6,893 nucleotides of DNA from JBOGGN01 sp050744165 (GTDB taxonomy: Bacteria > Actinomycetota > Acidimicrobiia > Acidimicrobiales > Palsa-688). The position numbers were made by a program, and so were the translations under genes. The notes under the pieces are model-generated. The model ran no database searches, had not been told where the DNA came from, and saw nothing but the letters and a program-made list of their open reading frames with translations. Positions 1 through 4,774 of this stretch are shown piece by piece (the first letter of the stretch is position 1; every line of letters starts with the position of its first letter). The stretch covers positions 1 through 6,893 of the forward strand of contig JBOGGN010000447.1 of assembly GCA_050744165.1 (NCBI GenBank), given 5' to 3'.

Positions 1-142
1 GCCGGGGGGGGCGGCGGGCGGCGGCGCAGGCCTCGGCCGCGAGGGCCGCGGCTTGACGGTGGACTGCACACGCCTGGCCGGCTTGGGCGACCTCCTCGGC
101 GCAGGTGCCGCCGTCGTCGAGGCGGTAGCCGCAGACGCTCAC
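1..142 (-). CDS. Small Cys/His-rich protein, 3' end beyond window (partial)
   Basis: The reading frame starts with GTG at 142-140, which overlaps the ATG-TGA end of the XRE regulator gene by 4 nt (GTGA), and stays open to the window edge for 47 codons. The protein begins M-S-V-C-G-Y-R-L-D-D-G-G-T-C and continues to G-Q-A-C-A-V-H-R, then an Ala/Arg-rich stretch. The spacing C4...C14...C24..H27 resembles a small CCCH zinc-binding knuckle. The 'CGYRL.dG..C.......G..C..HR' layout is common in short actinobacterial proteins of unknown role; that comparison is from memory. The 4-nt overlap implies translational coupling with the regulator, so the two are probably one operon, perhaps regulator plus effector. 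Function is unknown, and the C-terminal part cannot be seen. Confidence 0.55.
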   Translation of the reverse strand, partial: MSVCGYRLDDGGTCAEEVAQAGQACAVHRQAAALAAEACAAARRPPR

Positions 143-492
143 ATGCTATCGCTGCCCGCCCAGGTGGCCGCCGCCGCCCGTTGACCGGGCAGCTTGGCGG
201 CCCACCGCTGCGCCTCGGCGGCGGGCAGGGACGCCTCCCAGGCGGCCAACGTTTCGTCGTGGGGGTCATGCGGGGCGAGCCGGGCTCGCAGGTCGAAGCC
301 GGCCGCCCTCAGGATCCGGTAGAGGGTGGGCAGGGTCGGCTGGCGCCGCCCGGTCTCATAGGCCGCGATCGCCGATTGCGCCGTCCCGGCCCGGCGGGCC
401 AACCCGGCTTGGGTCAGCCCGGCCCGGGTGCGTGCGTCGAGAACCAACGCCGCGGCCACTCCGATGTACTCGTCGACCACGCTCGCGCTCAC
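139..492 (-). CDS. XRE-family helix-turn-helix transcriptional regulator
   Basis: The product is about 117 residues when started at GTG 492. A Cro/C1-type HTH covers about residues 16-62: LTQAGLARRAGTAQSAIAAY at 26-45 followed by ETGRRQPTLPTL, with the Q-x-x-L-A helix 2 and S-x-I-x-x-Y-E recognition helix typical of XRE repressors. After the HTH come LRAAGFDLRARLAPHDPHDE and an Ala-rich helical tail, an arrangement seen in single-domain regulators next to toxin-like or mobile-element genes. Possible starts are ATG 522, GTG 495, GTG 492 and GTG 480. I prefer 492 because a TATAAC -10 box at 516-511 would put the transcript start near 503, excluding the ATG. It is divergent from the integrase and coupled to the Cys/His protein downstream. 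It is probably autoregulated, and its DNA target is unknown. Confidence 0.8.
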   Translation of the reverse strand: MSASVVDEYIGVAAALVLDARTRAGLTQAGLARRAGTAQSAIAAYETGRRQPTLPTLYRILRAAGFDLRARLAPHDPHDETLAAWEASLPAAEAQRWAAKLPGQRAAAATWAGSDSM

Positions 493-496
493 CACA

Positions 497-516
497 CCAG
501 CATACCGCTGGTTATA
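497..516 (-). promoter_or_regulatory. Candidate promoter and operator of the XRE gene
   Basis: On the minus strand TATAAC (516-511) fits the TAnnnT -10 consensus. It abuts and shares one base with a perfect 5-bp inverted repeat, CCAGC-N5-GCTGG, at 497-511. The repeat spans the expected transcription start, about 11 nt before the GTG at 492. That is where an autorepressing XRE protein would bind. No good -35 box is visible. Operator function is inferred. Confidence 0.4.
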
Positions 517-647
517 TCGCATCGGAGATACGACGGGGGTTGGCCGTACCGCAGGGATCACGGAACACCATGCGGCGTCGGGAGGGCGACGACGACCGGG
601 ATCGTGCGGCGGGCGCTGCAGCATGCTCGCCGGGTAGGACGAGACGA

Positions 648-726
648 AGGTCGGAGGTCGAGGTCGGGGGTGGACAGCGGAGATGGTGGTTGTGGAGATG
701 GTGATCCTGCTCGAGGTCCGAGGTCA
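648..726 (+). repeat. Clustered AGGTC direct repeats between the divergent regulator and integrase genes
   Basis: The stretch 493-756 has no convincing gene. It holds five AGGTC motifs in the same orientation, starting at 648, 655, 661, 714 and 721, with spacings of 7, 6, 53 and 7 nt. Between them is a 10-base direct repeat GGAGATGGTG at 679-688 and 694-703. Such iterated short motifs beside an integrase gene could be arm-type sites for integrase or an excisionase. They could also be low-complexity GC-rich sequence left where the integrase N-terminus was lost. Confidence 0.4.
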
Positions 727-756
727 CAGTGCTGGCCGAGGCGGGTGCTGGGGTCG

Positions 757-1986
757 GTGTGGGGAGTCGGGCTGTTGGTCGATGTCGGCGGTCGCTGTGA
801 AGGGGTACATATCGGTTGGTCGTGGGAGGGCGGCCGGACGACCCTGGCGGAGTGGTCGACCCAGTGGCTCGACGGCGACCCGGCCAAGAGAGCCTCGACG
901 AAGGCGCGTGATCAGTCGGTGCTGCACACGCACTTCCTTCCTACGCTGGGAAACCGCCCTTGGGCAGCATCACGCCGCTCGACGTTGCGGCGAGTCGTGG
1001 AGGCGATGAACGCACGAATGGCGCCCCGGACGGTGCGGACGAACCTGGCCGTTCTTGCCGTCGTCCTCAACGCGGCGGTGGAGGCCGAGCTGATGGGTCG
1101 GTCGCCCGTGCGAGGCATCAAGGTGACCTCACCCTCGGGCGACGACGTCAAAGGCTCACTGCCCCCGGAGGACCTCGTTCGACTGGCCGACGCGGTCCCG
1201 GGCCGATACCGGGCGCTCATCCTGCTGGCAGGGATGGTCGGTCTGCGGTGGTCCGAGGCGGTCGGCCTGACCATCGGCAACGTGCAGTTCCTAAACCGGA
1301 CGCTCCGTGTCTCGGAGACGATCGCCGAGGTCGAGGGCAAGTTGTCCGTAGATGCGACGAAGTCGAAGTCGTCGGTGTGGACCTTGAGCATCCCCGAGCC
1401 CCTGGTCGACGAACTCGCCCTACACCTGGCGACCTACCGACCCGATACCGGACCCGGCGACCTGGTGTTCACCGGACCGAAGGCATGCCGCTACGACGAT
1501 CCTTCGTCGCACGCGTGTTCAAGCCTGCAGTCGCGCGGGGCGGGGCTCGATCCAGGGTTGACCTTCCGAGGTTTGCGCAAGGTGGCGACGAGCTACATGG
1601 TCGACGATGGGGTGCACCCCCGGGTCATCCAGCACCGTCTCGGCCATGCCACCGCCAGGCTCTCGCAGGAGCTGTACGCCCACGTCAGCGAACCCGGCGA
1701 CCAGGACGCCGCGGGCCCCGTCTCGGGGGTACGGTTTACCGTTGCTACGGGCACGCAGCGGGCACGAAACGGATCTGACAACCGTTCAGCGGCCCCGCCC
1801 AGCGACAAAAGTCCTAGTCAAAGCAGTGGAGGTGACCGGACTCGAACCGGCGACTTCTACGTTGCGAACGTAGCGCTCTACCGAGCTGAGCTACACCCCC
1901 GCGGAGGTTCGACGTTACCCCACGAACCGTGCCGCCCCGCAGAGTTCACCCGGCCCCCGCCTCCGGGAGCGGGTCGGCCCCGCTGA
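757..1986 (+). CDS. Tyrosine recombinase (phage-type integrase), N-terminally truncated and probably decayed
   Basis: The core-binding domain runs from TLAEW (841) through about 1130, and the catalytic domain from about 1170 to 1690. Visible catalytic features are Arg of GLRW (1246), the hairpin Lys in TKSKSS (1366), Arg of GLRK (1576), His of LGH (1645) and the nucleophile Tyr in LYAHV (1675). The box II His of H-x-x-R is Arg here (1567). The usual N-terminal arm-binding domain, about 60 residues, is missing. GTG 757 is a guess, with GTG 745 and TTG 775 as alternatives. The canonical sequence is interrupted twice, at 958-987 and 1483-1540: each segment gives family-like sequence only in another frame, and the original frame then resumes. 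The frame also stays open antisense through the tRNA gene to TGA 1984-1986, and the genuine protein may not include that tail. It points at the tRNA 3' end, as expected for a tRNA-targeting integrase. Activity is doubtful. Confidence 0.7.
   Translation: MWGVGLLVDVGGRCEGVHIGWSWEGGRTTLAEWSTQWLDGDPAKRASTKARDQSVLHTHFLPTLGNRPWAASRRSTLRRVVEAMNARMAPRTVRTNLAVLAVVLNAAVEAELMGRSPVRGIKVTSPSGDDVKGSLPPEDLVRLADAVPGRYRALILLAGMVGLRWSEAVGLTIGNVQFLNRTLRVSETIAEVEGKLSVDATKSKSSVWTLSIPEPLVDELALHLATYRPDTGPGDLVFTGPKACRYDDPSSHACSSLQSRGAGLDPGLTFRGLRKVATSYMVDDGVHPRVIQHRLGHATARLSQELYAHVSEPGDQDAAGPVSGVRFTVATGTQRARNGSDNRSAAPPSDKSPSQSSGGDRTRTGDFYVANVALYRAELHPRGGSTLPHEPCRPAEFTRPPPPGAGRPR
958..987 (+). other. Compensated frameshift segment 1 in the integrase gene
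   Basis: In the main frame this stretch reads W-A-A-S-R-R-S-T-L between LGNRP and RRVVEAMN. Read one frame over, from 960, it gives LGSITPLDV, which fits the usual 'LG...L..I.p.dv...v' pattern of core-binding domains. One base appears missing in the CCC-TTG run near 957-960, and one appears extra near 987 (GTT-G-CGG), after which the main frame again matches the family. Confidence 0.6.
1483..1540 (+). other. Compensated frameshift segment 2 in the integrase gene
   Basis: After LVFTGPK the main frame reads A-C-R-Y-D-D-P-S-S-H-A-C. The frame starting at ATG 1485 gives MPLRRSFVARVFKPAVARG, close to the typical integrase segment 'G.plrrs.f....w.pA..raGl'. The main frame resumes at GAGLDPGLTF. 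The simplest explanation is one G lost near 1482 and one G gained in the run at 1537-1540. Confidence 0.65.
1827..1870. other. Probable attachment-site core (3' half of the tRNA-Ala gene)
   Basis: Tyrosine recombinases that use tRNA genes usually cross over in the anticodon or T-loop half, so the element supplies an identical 3' part. By position, the att core should lie in the tRNA from about the anticodon loop to the 3' end. No second copy is visible in the window, so the exact core cannot be defined. Confidence 0.35.
1827..1900 (-). tRNA. tRNA-Ala (anticodon CGC)
   Basis: A complete 74-nt cloverleaf reads on the minus strand. The acceptor GGGGGTG pairs with CACCTCC, followed by discriminator A73. 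The D arm is GCTC/GAGC with loop AGCTCGGTA. The anticodon arm is CTACG-TTCGCAA-CGTAG, giving anticodon CGC, which reads GCG. The variable loop is AAGTC, and the T arm is GCCGG-TTCGAGT-CCGGT with a closing G-U pair. G3-U70 plus A73 are the known alanine identity elements and agree with the anticodon. CCA is not encoded (CTG follows). Its 3' end faces the integrase gene, and it lies 45 nt downstream of the translin-family gene. All stems pair, so it should be functional. Confidence 0.95.
1906..1928 (-). promoter_or_regulatory. Inverted repeat and possible -10 box between the translin gene and the tRNA
   Basis: GGTTCG-N11-CGAACC is a perfect 6-bp inverted repeat. On the minus strand its loop contains TAACGT (1917-1912), a TAnnnT -10 candidate 11 nt before the first tRNA base at 1900. 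It could be the tRNA promoter or a weak stem-loop ending the translin transcript. There is no T-run and no clear -35 box. Confidence 0.3.
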
Positions 1987-2629
1987 GTGGCGCCTCGGCC
2001 GCCAGCCGTGCCCCCAGGGCCTCCTGGAGCCGAGCCTGCAGGATGCTCGTCGTCAGGTCACTGCGGGTCCGTTCGAGGACCGCCCGCAAGGCGTCGGCGG
2101 TTCGCCGTAGCCCGGCCGTCACCGCGTCGGGGTAGTCGAAGCTGACCAGCAGGTCGTAGACCTCCGACATGTCCCCGAGCAGCCGCTCGGCCACCGCCAG
2201 CTCCCCGGCTCGGAGGCGGTCGAGGAGGTGCCGGCGCAGCTCCGAGGCAGCTTCGGCCATCCCGTTGAGCCAAGCCGGAATGCCCACCCCGATCTCGGCC
2301 GGCCCGTCGAGCGGTGAACCGGCGACGAGGGCGGCGGTGAGCACCGCCTCGGCGTACTCCTTCTCGGCGTCGTGGACGAACCCCGCGTAGCCCACCGCCG
2401 GGTAGGGCAGGACCGCCGCCTGCGCCTCGCGCAGAGCGACAAGGGCCTCTCGGCGCAGCATGGCCGCCCGGTCGCTGTCGAGGCGGTGGACCGCTCGGAT
2501 GGAGCTGCCGCACGCTCGGATCGTCCGCCGGCACGCCGCCAGCGCCACTTCGCGGGCGCGGTTGACGCTGTCCAACTCCGTCCGGACGGCCTCGACGGCC
2601 GCCTCCAGCTCCTCACGCCGACTCCCCAT
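1946..2629 (-). CDS. Translin/TRAX-family nucleic-acid-binding protein
   Basis: The product has 227 residues, the usual length of prokaryotic translin homologues, and is all-helical. Family landmarks in order are an N-terminal charged helix (1-35), CRRTIRACGSSIRAVHR (33-49), YAGFVHDAEKEYAEAVLTAA (81-100), LRRHLLDRLRAGELAVAERL (131-150), MSEVYDLLVSFDYPDAV (154-170) and LRRTADALRAVLERTRSDLT (174-193). The last two are hallmarks of translin. Family members form octameric barrels that bind single-stranded RNA or DNA. With the TRAX subunit they form C3PO, which has RNase activity. E91 and E94 (EYAE) sit where TRAX has catalytic glutamates, and D159 (VYD) may match its aspartate, so a TRAX-like nuclease is possible. 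ATG 2629 is chosen because homology begins there and GGAG lies 11 nt upstream. The gene lies 46 nt after the SepX-like gene and is probably cotranscribed. Its bacterial role is unknown. Confidence 0.85.
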   Translation of the reverse strand: MGSRREELEAAVEAVRTELDSVNRAREVALAACRRTIRACGSSIRAVHRLDSDRAAMLRREALVALREAQAAVLPYPAVGYAGFVHDAEKEYAEAVLTAALVAGSPLDGPAEIGVGIPAWLNGMAEAASELRRHLLDRLRAGELAVAERLLGDMSEVYDLLVSFDYPDAVTAGLRRTADALRAVLERTRSDLTTSILQARLQEALGARLAAEAPLSGADPLPEAGAG

Positions 2630-2675
2630 GGTCAGACCGACTCCGGCCGACCTGGAAGGCGTGGAGTAAAGATCG

Positions 2676-3260
2676 CTAGCTGGCGGCTGCTCGCCGAGCC
2701 AACTCGGCGATGCCCGCTGGCGCCGAGTGGCCGTCGGCGTACGCCCGGATGGGCACGGGCCGGGCACCGGGCTGGAAGTTGCGGCGCATGTCCTGCTCGG
2801 CAGCCGCGTTGCGCACCCGCACCAACAGCGCCACGTAACCGACAAACAGCAGGTCGATGACCACGTTGACAGCCCACATGAGGCTGAGGCCCGAGATCAT
2901 GGCCAGCAGGGCGGAGCCGAACATGGCCACCATGAGCCCCATGAGGACATCCCGGCGACGCTTCTGGGCCTGCATCCGGCGCCGAGCGGCGGCGGCGCCC
3001 GACGGCGACATCGGGGTCCGGGGCGCCCGAGCGGAAACGTTGGGCGGCCGGTAGGGGCCGATGACGCCGGTGCTGTGCGGCAAGCGCAGGCGGTTGGCAG
3101 GGGCGACGGTAAATGGCGCTGCCCGCTCCAGGACCGACAAGTGGCGCCGGAAGCTCCCGATCGAGTCTCCCAGCCTTCCGTGCGCCTTCGCACGTACCAG
3201 TGGCACGGCGATGACCGCTATCCAAATGCCTGCGAGGACAACCAGAACCACTGTGGTCAA
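2676..3260 (-). CDS. SepX/GlpR-like three-helix membrane protein
   Basis: The product is about 194 residues from TTG 3260. TM1 is at about 3-22, followed by VRAKAHGRLGDSIGSFRRHL, a Pro/Arg-rich linker (50-95), a basic patch RRRMQAQKRRRDV (93-105), TM2 at about 105-123, TM3 at about 127-148, and a charged cytoplasmic tail. This one-helix, linker, two-helix plan and the sequence just after TM1 resemble actinobacterial SepX (Streptomyces) / GlpR (Corynebacterium). GlpR is the membrane receptor of the MoeA-like protein Glp at the FtsZ divisome. A glp/moeA-type gene and moaC lie just upstream, as in the known loci. TTG 3260 puts TM1 at the N-terminus, as in SepX, with AAGG/GAGGAG upstream. GTG 3251 or ATG 3341 are alternatives. 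The identification rests on architecture and neighbourhood. Confidence 0.65.
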   Translation of the reverse strand: MTTVVLVVLAGIWIAVIAVPLVRAKAHGRLGDSIGSFRRHLSVLERAAPFTVAPANRLRLPHSTGVIGPYRPPNVSARAPRTPMSPSGAAAARRRMQAQKRRRDVLMGLMVAMFGSALLAMISGLSLMWAVNVVIDLLFVGYVALLVRVRNAAAEQDMRRNFQPGARPVPIRAYADGHSAPAGIAELARRAAAS

Positions 3261-3365
3261 CGCTCCTCGGCCTTCCCTTCCTTGTCGTGGGACGGTAGCT
3301 GAGGGGAGTCCAGCGATGGTGGATGCAACCCGTCCCCCCATGCTTGCCCGGTCGGATCGTGGAAG

Positions 3366-3395
3366 AACTTAGCCGCTCGGTGACGCCGGTGCCAA
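3366..3395 (-). promoter_or_regulatory. Candidate housekeeping promoter for the SepX-like and translin genes
   Basis: In the 188-nt gap after moaC the minus strand shows TTGGCA (3395-3390), an 18-nt spacer and TAAGTT (3371-3366), a good match to a vegetative -35/-10 pair. The predicted start near 3358 gives a leader of about 100 nt to TTG 3260. Nothing else recognisable lies in this gap. Confidence 0.45.
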
Positions 3396-3448
3396 GGGGA
3401 GGAAGCGTAAAAATGTCGCGTTCATGGCGCGAGCCGATCGGTATGCCG

Positions 3449-4042
3449 TCAGCCGCCGAGGGGATCCTCCTGCAAAACGGCGTCGATGGCCGCCAGCTCG
3501 GCGTCGCCGGCCAAGGTGAGCGAGCCGTCATTTGGCGTGTTGACCAGGGGCGATCCGAGCGACCCGGGGGGGCGCCGCCACACCCCGGACTTGCCTCCCG
3601 TCTTCTCCCACAGCGCCAGCTCGCCGACCACCATCGAGCGGTCGGTCGACTTACACATGTCGTAGATGGTCAAGGCAGCGACGGCGCAGGCCATCATGGC
3701 CTCCATCTCCACGCCGGTGCGGTCCACCGTTTCCACGCTGGACTCGACCTCGACGTTGTCGTCGCCGATGAAGAAGTTGATACTGATGGCGCCCACCAGC
3801 AACGGGTGGCACAGCGGGATCATGTCAGAGGTCCGCTTGGCCGCCTGGATGCCGGCGATGCGGGCGGCGCCCAGCACGTCGCCCTTGGCCATGGCGTTGC
3901 TCGTGATCTTGGAGGTGGTCTCCGGCAGCATGAACACCTTGCACCGGGCCACGGCCCGGCGATGCGTCGCCTCTTTGGGCGTCACGTCCACCATCCGAGC
4001 CCGACCCAATGGGTCGAGGTGCGTCAGACCATGCTCAGCCAT
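3449..4042 (-). CDS. moaC: Cyclic pyranopterin monophosphate synthase MoaC
   Basis: MoaC converts the 3',8-cyclo-GTP made by MoaA into cyclic pyranopterin monophosphate, the first stable molybdenum-cofactor intermediate, in the cytoplasm. From ATG 4042 the protein has 197 residues. Motifs are LTHLDPLGRARMVDV (6-20), AKGDVLGAARIAGIQAAKRT (52-71), DMIPLCHPLLV (73-83), GVEMEAM (110-116) and YDMCKSTDRSM (127-137). The family's active-site residues are all present: K53, H79, E112, E114, D128 and K131. The normal end GGKSGVWR is followed by about 40 extra residues, rich in Gly/Pro and then helical (GDAELAAIDAVLQ), of unknown purpose. ATG 4042 is chosen over 4108 because homology starts there and a TAGACT box lies exactly 7 nt before it, suggesting a leaderless message. 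The gene is separated from moaA by an unrelated gene and a repeat. Confidence 0.95.
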   Translation of the reverse strand: MAEHGLTHLDPLGRARMVDVTPKEATHRRAVARCKVFMLPETTSKITSNAMAKGDVLGAARIAGIQAAKRTSDMIPLCHPLLVGAISINFFIGDDNVEVESSVETVDRTGVEMEAMMACAVAALTIYDMCKSTDRSMVVGELALWEKTGGKSGVWRRPPGSLGSPLVNTPNDGSLTLAGDAELAAIDAVLQEDPLGG

Positions 4043-4055
4043 AGGGGTCAGTCTA
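4043..4055 (-). promoter_or_regulatory. Candidate leaderless promoter of moaC
   Basis: On the minus strand TAGACT (4055-4050) matches the actinobacterial TAnnnT -10 box and ends 7 nt before the A of ATG 4042. That spacing would start the transcript on the start codon itself. No Shine-Dalgarno-like sequence is present (GACCCCT precedes the ATG), which fits leaderless initiation. Confidence 0.5.
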
Positions 4056-4139
4056 GGACCGCAGGGCTCGCCGGCCGCCCTGCCTACCCTGGGAAAATAC
4101 GCCCCCAACCTCCTTGAACGCCCCTCGGAGCGCGTCGGC

Positions 4140-4268
4140 GGGAGTTCACGTGGCAGCAGCGCCTGGTCGGCGCAGAGGACCGGCAGCGCCCGACAGGGAG
4201 TTCAGGAGCAGCAGCGCCTGCTCGGCGCATCGGACCGGCAGCGTTTGGCGGGAACTCAGGCGCAGCGG
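4140..4268. repeat. Imperfect tandem repeat (about 54-56 nt, two copies plus a partial third) with internal hairpins
   Basis: Copies start at 4140 and 4196, and a shorter, diverged third starts at 4250. Each begins GGGAGTTCA (third: GGGAACTCA). The two full copies share GCAGCAGCGCCTG, TCGGCGCA and GGACCGGCAGCG. Each full copy contains the stem GCGCC-N5-GGCGC, whose loop differs between copies (TGGTC versus TGCTC). The third copy overlaps the stop codon (4258-4256) of the upstream gene. In the minus-strand transcript this would be a series of hairpins between that gene and moaC, possibly an attenuator or RNA-stabilising element. There is no T-run. Confidence 0.65.
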
Positions 4269-4594
4269 ACAAGCGGCGCGACCCGCGCCCCAGCCCGGGG
4301 CAGGTCCTCGTCGCGTAGGTCGGCGCAGGGGATCATCGATTCCCCGACCGCCCCGGCGCGCACCGTGAACCGCTCCACCATCCCGGTCAGCGAATGAGAA
4401 AAAGCAGCCCGCAGCTCCGCCCGCCCGGAGGCGACGCAATCGAGGGCCCGCTGGCTGATCGGAGCGCACAACCAGATCACGCCAGAGGTACGAGCCACGA
4501 GGTACCGCCCGGCGCCGTCGTGAGCCGAGAAGACCTCGCCTGTGACCAGCACCTCATCGATTTCCAACCCGCGATTCAAGAAAGCACCAGCCAC
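4256..4594 (-). CDS. Conserved-looking hypothetical protein, 112 residues
   Basis: I do not recognise this family. The soluble protein starts with GTG 4594 and has GAGGA just upstream. The in-frame stop TGA at 4603-4601 rules out a longer start. The core reads GRYLVARTSGVIWLCAPISQ (29-48), then RALDCVASGRAELRAAFSHS (49-68) and MVERFTV, and ends with a Glu/Asp-containing MIPCADLRDEDLP (88-99). The pattern suggests a small alpha/beta fold with no membrane segment or signal peptide. Coding potential looks real: residue use is balanced, and the other frames across it give Arg/Pro-rich low-complexity products. Its 5' half uses more A/T at third positions than the moa genes. An AT-richer flank lies upstream and a tandem repeat at its end, so it may be a late insertion between moaA and moaC. 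A role in cofactor synthesis is not implied. Confidence 0.6.
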   Translation of the reverse strand: MAGAFLNRGLEIDEVLVTGEVFSAHDGAGRYLVARTSGVIWLCAPISQRALDCVASGRAELRAAFSHSLTGMVERFTVRAGAVGESMIPCADLRDEDLPRAGARVAPLVRCA

Positions 4595-4613
4595 AGTTCC
4601 TCACCGCCCACAC

Positions 4614-4631
4614 ATAAGTTCGGGACCTTAT
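4614..4631 (-). promoter_or_regulatory. Palindrome in the AT-rich leader of the 112-residue gene
   Basis: ATAAG-N8-CTTAT lies 19-37 nt before GTG 4594, inside the 180-nt gap 4595-4774, which is clearly less GC-rich than its surroundings. TAAGGT on the minus strand (4630-4625) could be the -10 box. The palindrome would then be a possible operator over the promoter. No good -35 box is seen, and nothing else is evident in the gap. Confidence 0.3.
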
Positions 4632-4774
4632 TGCCCCTCGAACAAAAGAATTGATCGGCAGATCTCACGCAAAGCTTGACCCTCCCGGGGGATGAAACCG
4701 GCAGCCAGCGAGGCCTTTTCCCACCATGAGGACAGAAGGCGCAAACCGCCCAAAGGGCCCGTAGGGCGAACCCT

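Larger units (their letters stand above)
1..1826. mobile_element. End of an integrated element or genomic island at tRNA-Ala (partial)
   Basis: An integrase gene directed at the 3' end of a tRNA gene, followed on the other side by housekeeping genes, is the classic arrangement of a tRNA-integrated element. Here the island side is 1-1826 (integrase, XRE regulator, Cys/His protein) and the chromosome side begins with the tRNA. The far end and the second attachment copy lie outside the window. The truncated integrase suggests the element may be fixed. Extent and type (prophage, ICE or remnant) cannot be decided here. Confidence 0.55.

Noticed and set aside
181..756. Upstream part of the long plus-strand open frame that continues into the integrase
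   Set aside because: It is antisense to the XRE gene, Gly/Arg-rich, and shows no integrase N-terminal features. The openness reflects the high GC content.
2630..2845. N-terminal extension of the translin frame to 2845
   Set aside because: The extra residues overlap the SepX-like coding end, are Cys/Arg/Pro-rich, and family homology starts at ATG 2629.
2727..3302. 191-codon plus-strand open frame
   Set aside because: It lies fully antisense to the SepX-like gene, is His/Gly/Arg-rich and has no domain signature. It is a shadow.
3261..3341. ATG 3341 as start of the SepX-like gene
   Set aside because: It would add 27 residues of unlike composition before TM1, with no ribosome-binding site. It is kept only as an alternative.
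3323..4117. 264-codon plus-strand open frame
   Set aside because: It is the reverse strand of moaC, with repeated Gly/His/Asp typical of shadow translation.
4140..4268. CRISPR array
   Set aside because: There are only two full imperfect units with no unique spacers between short repeats, and no cas genes.
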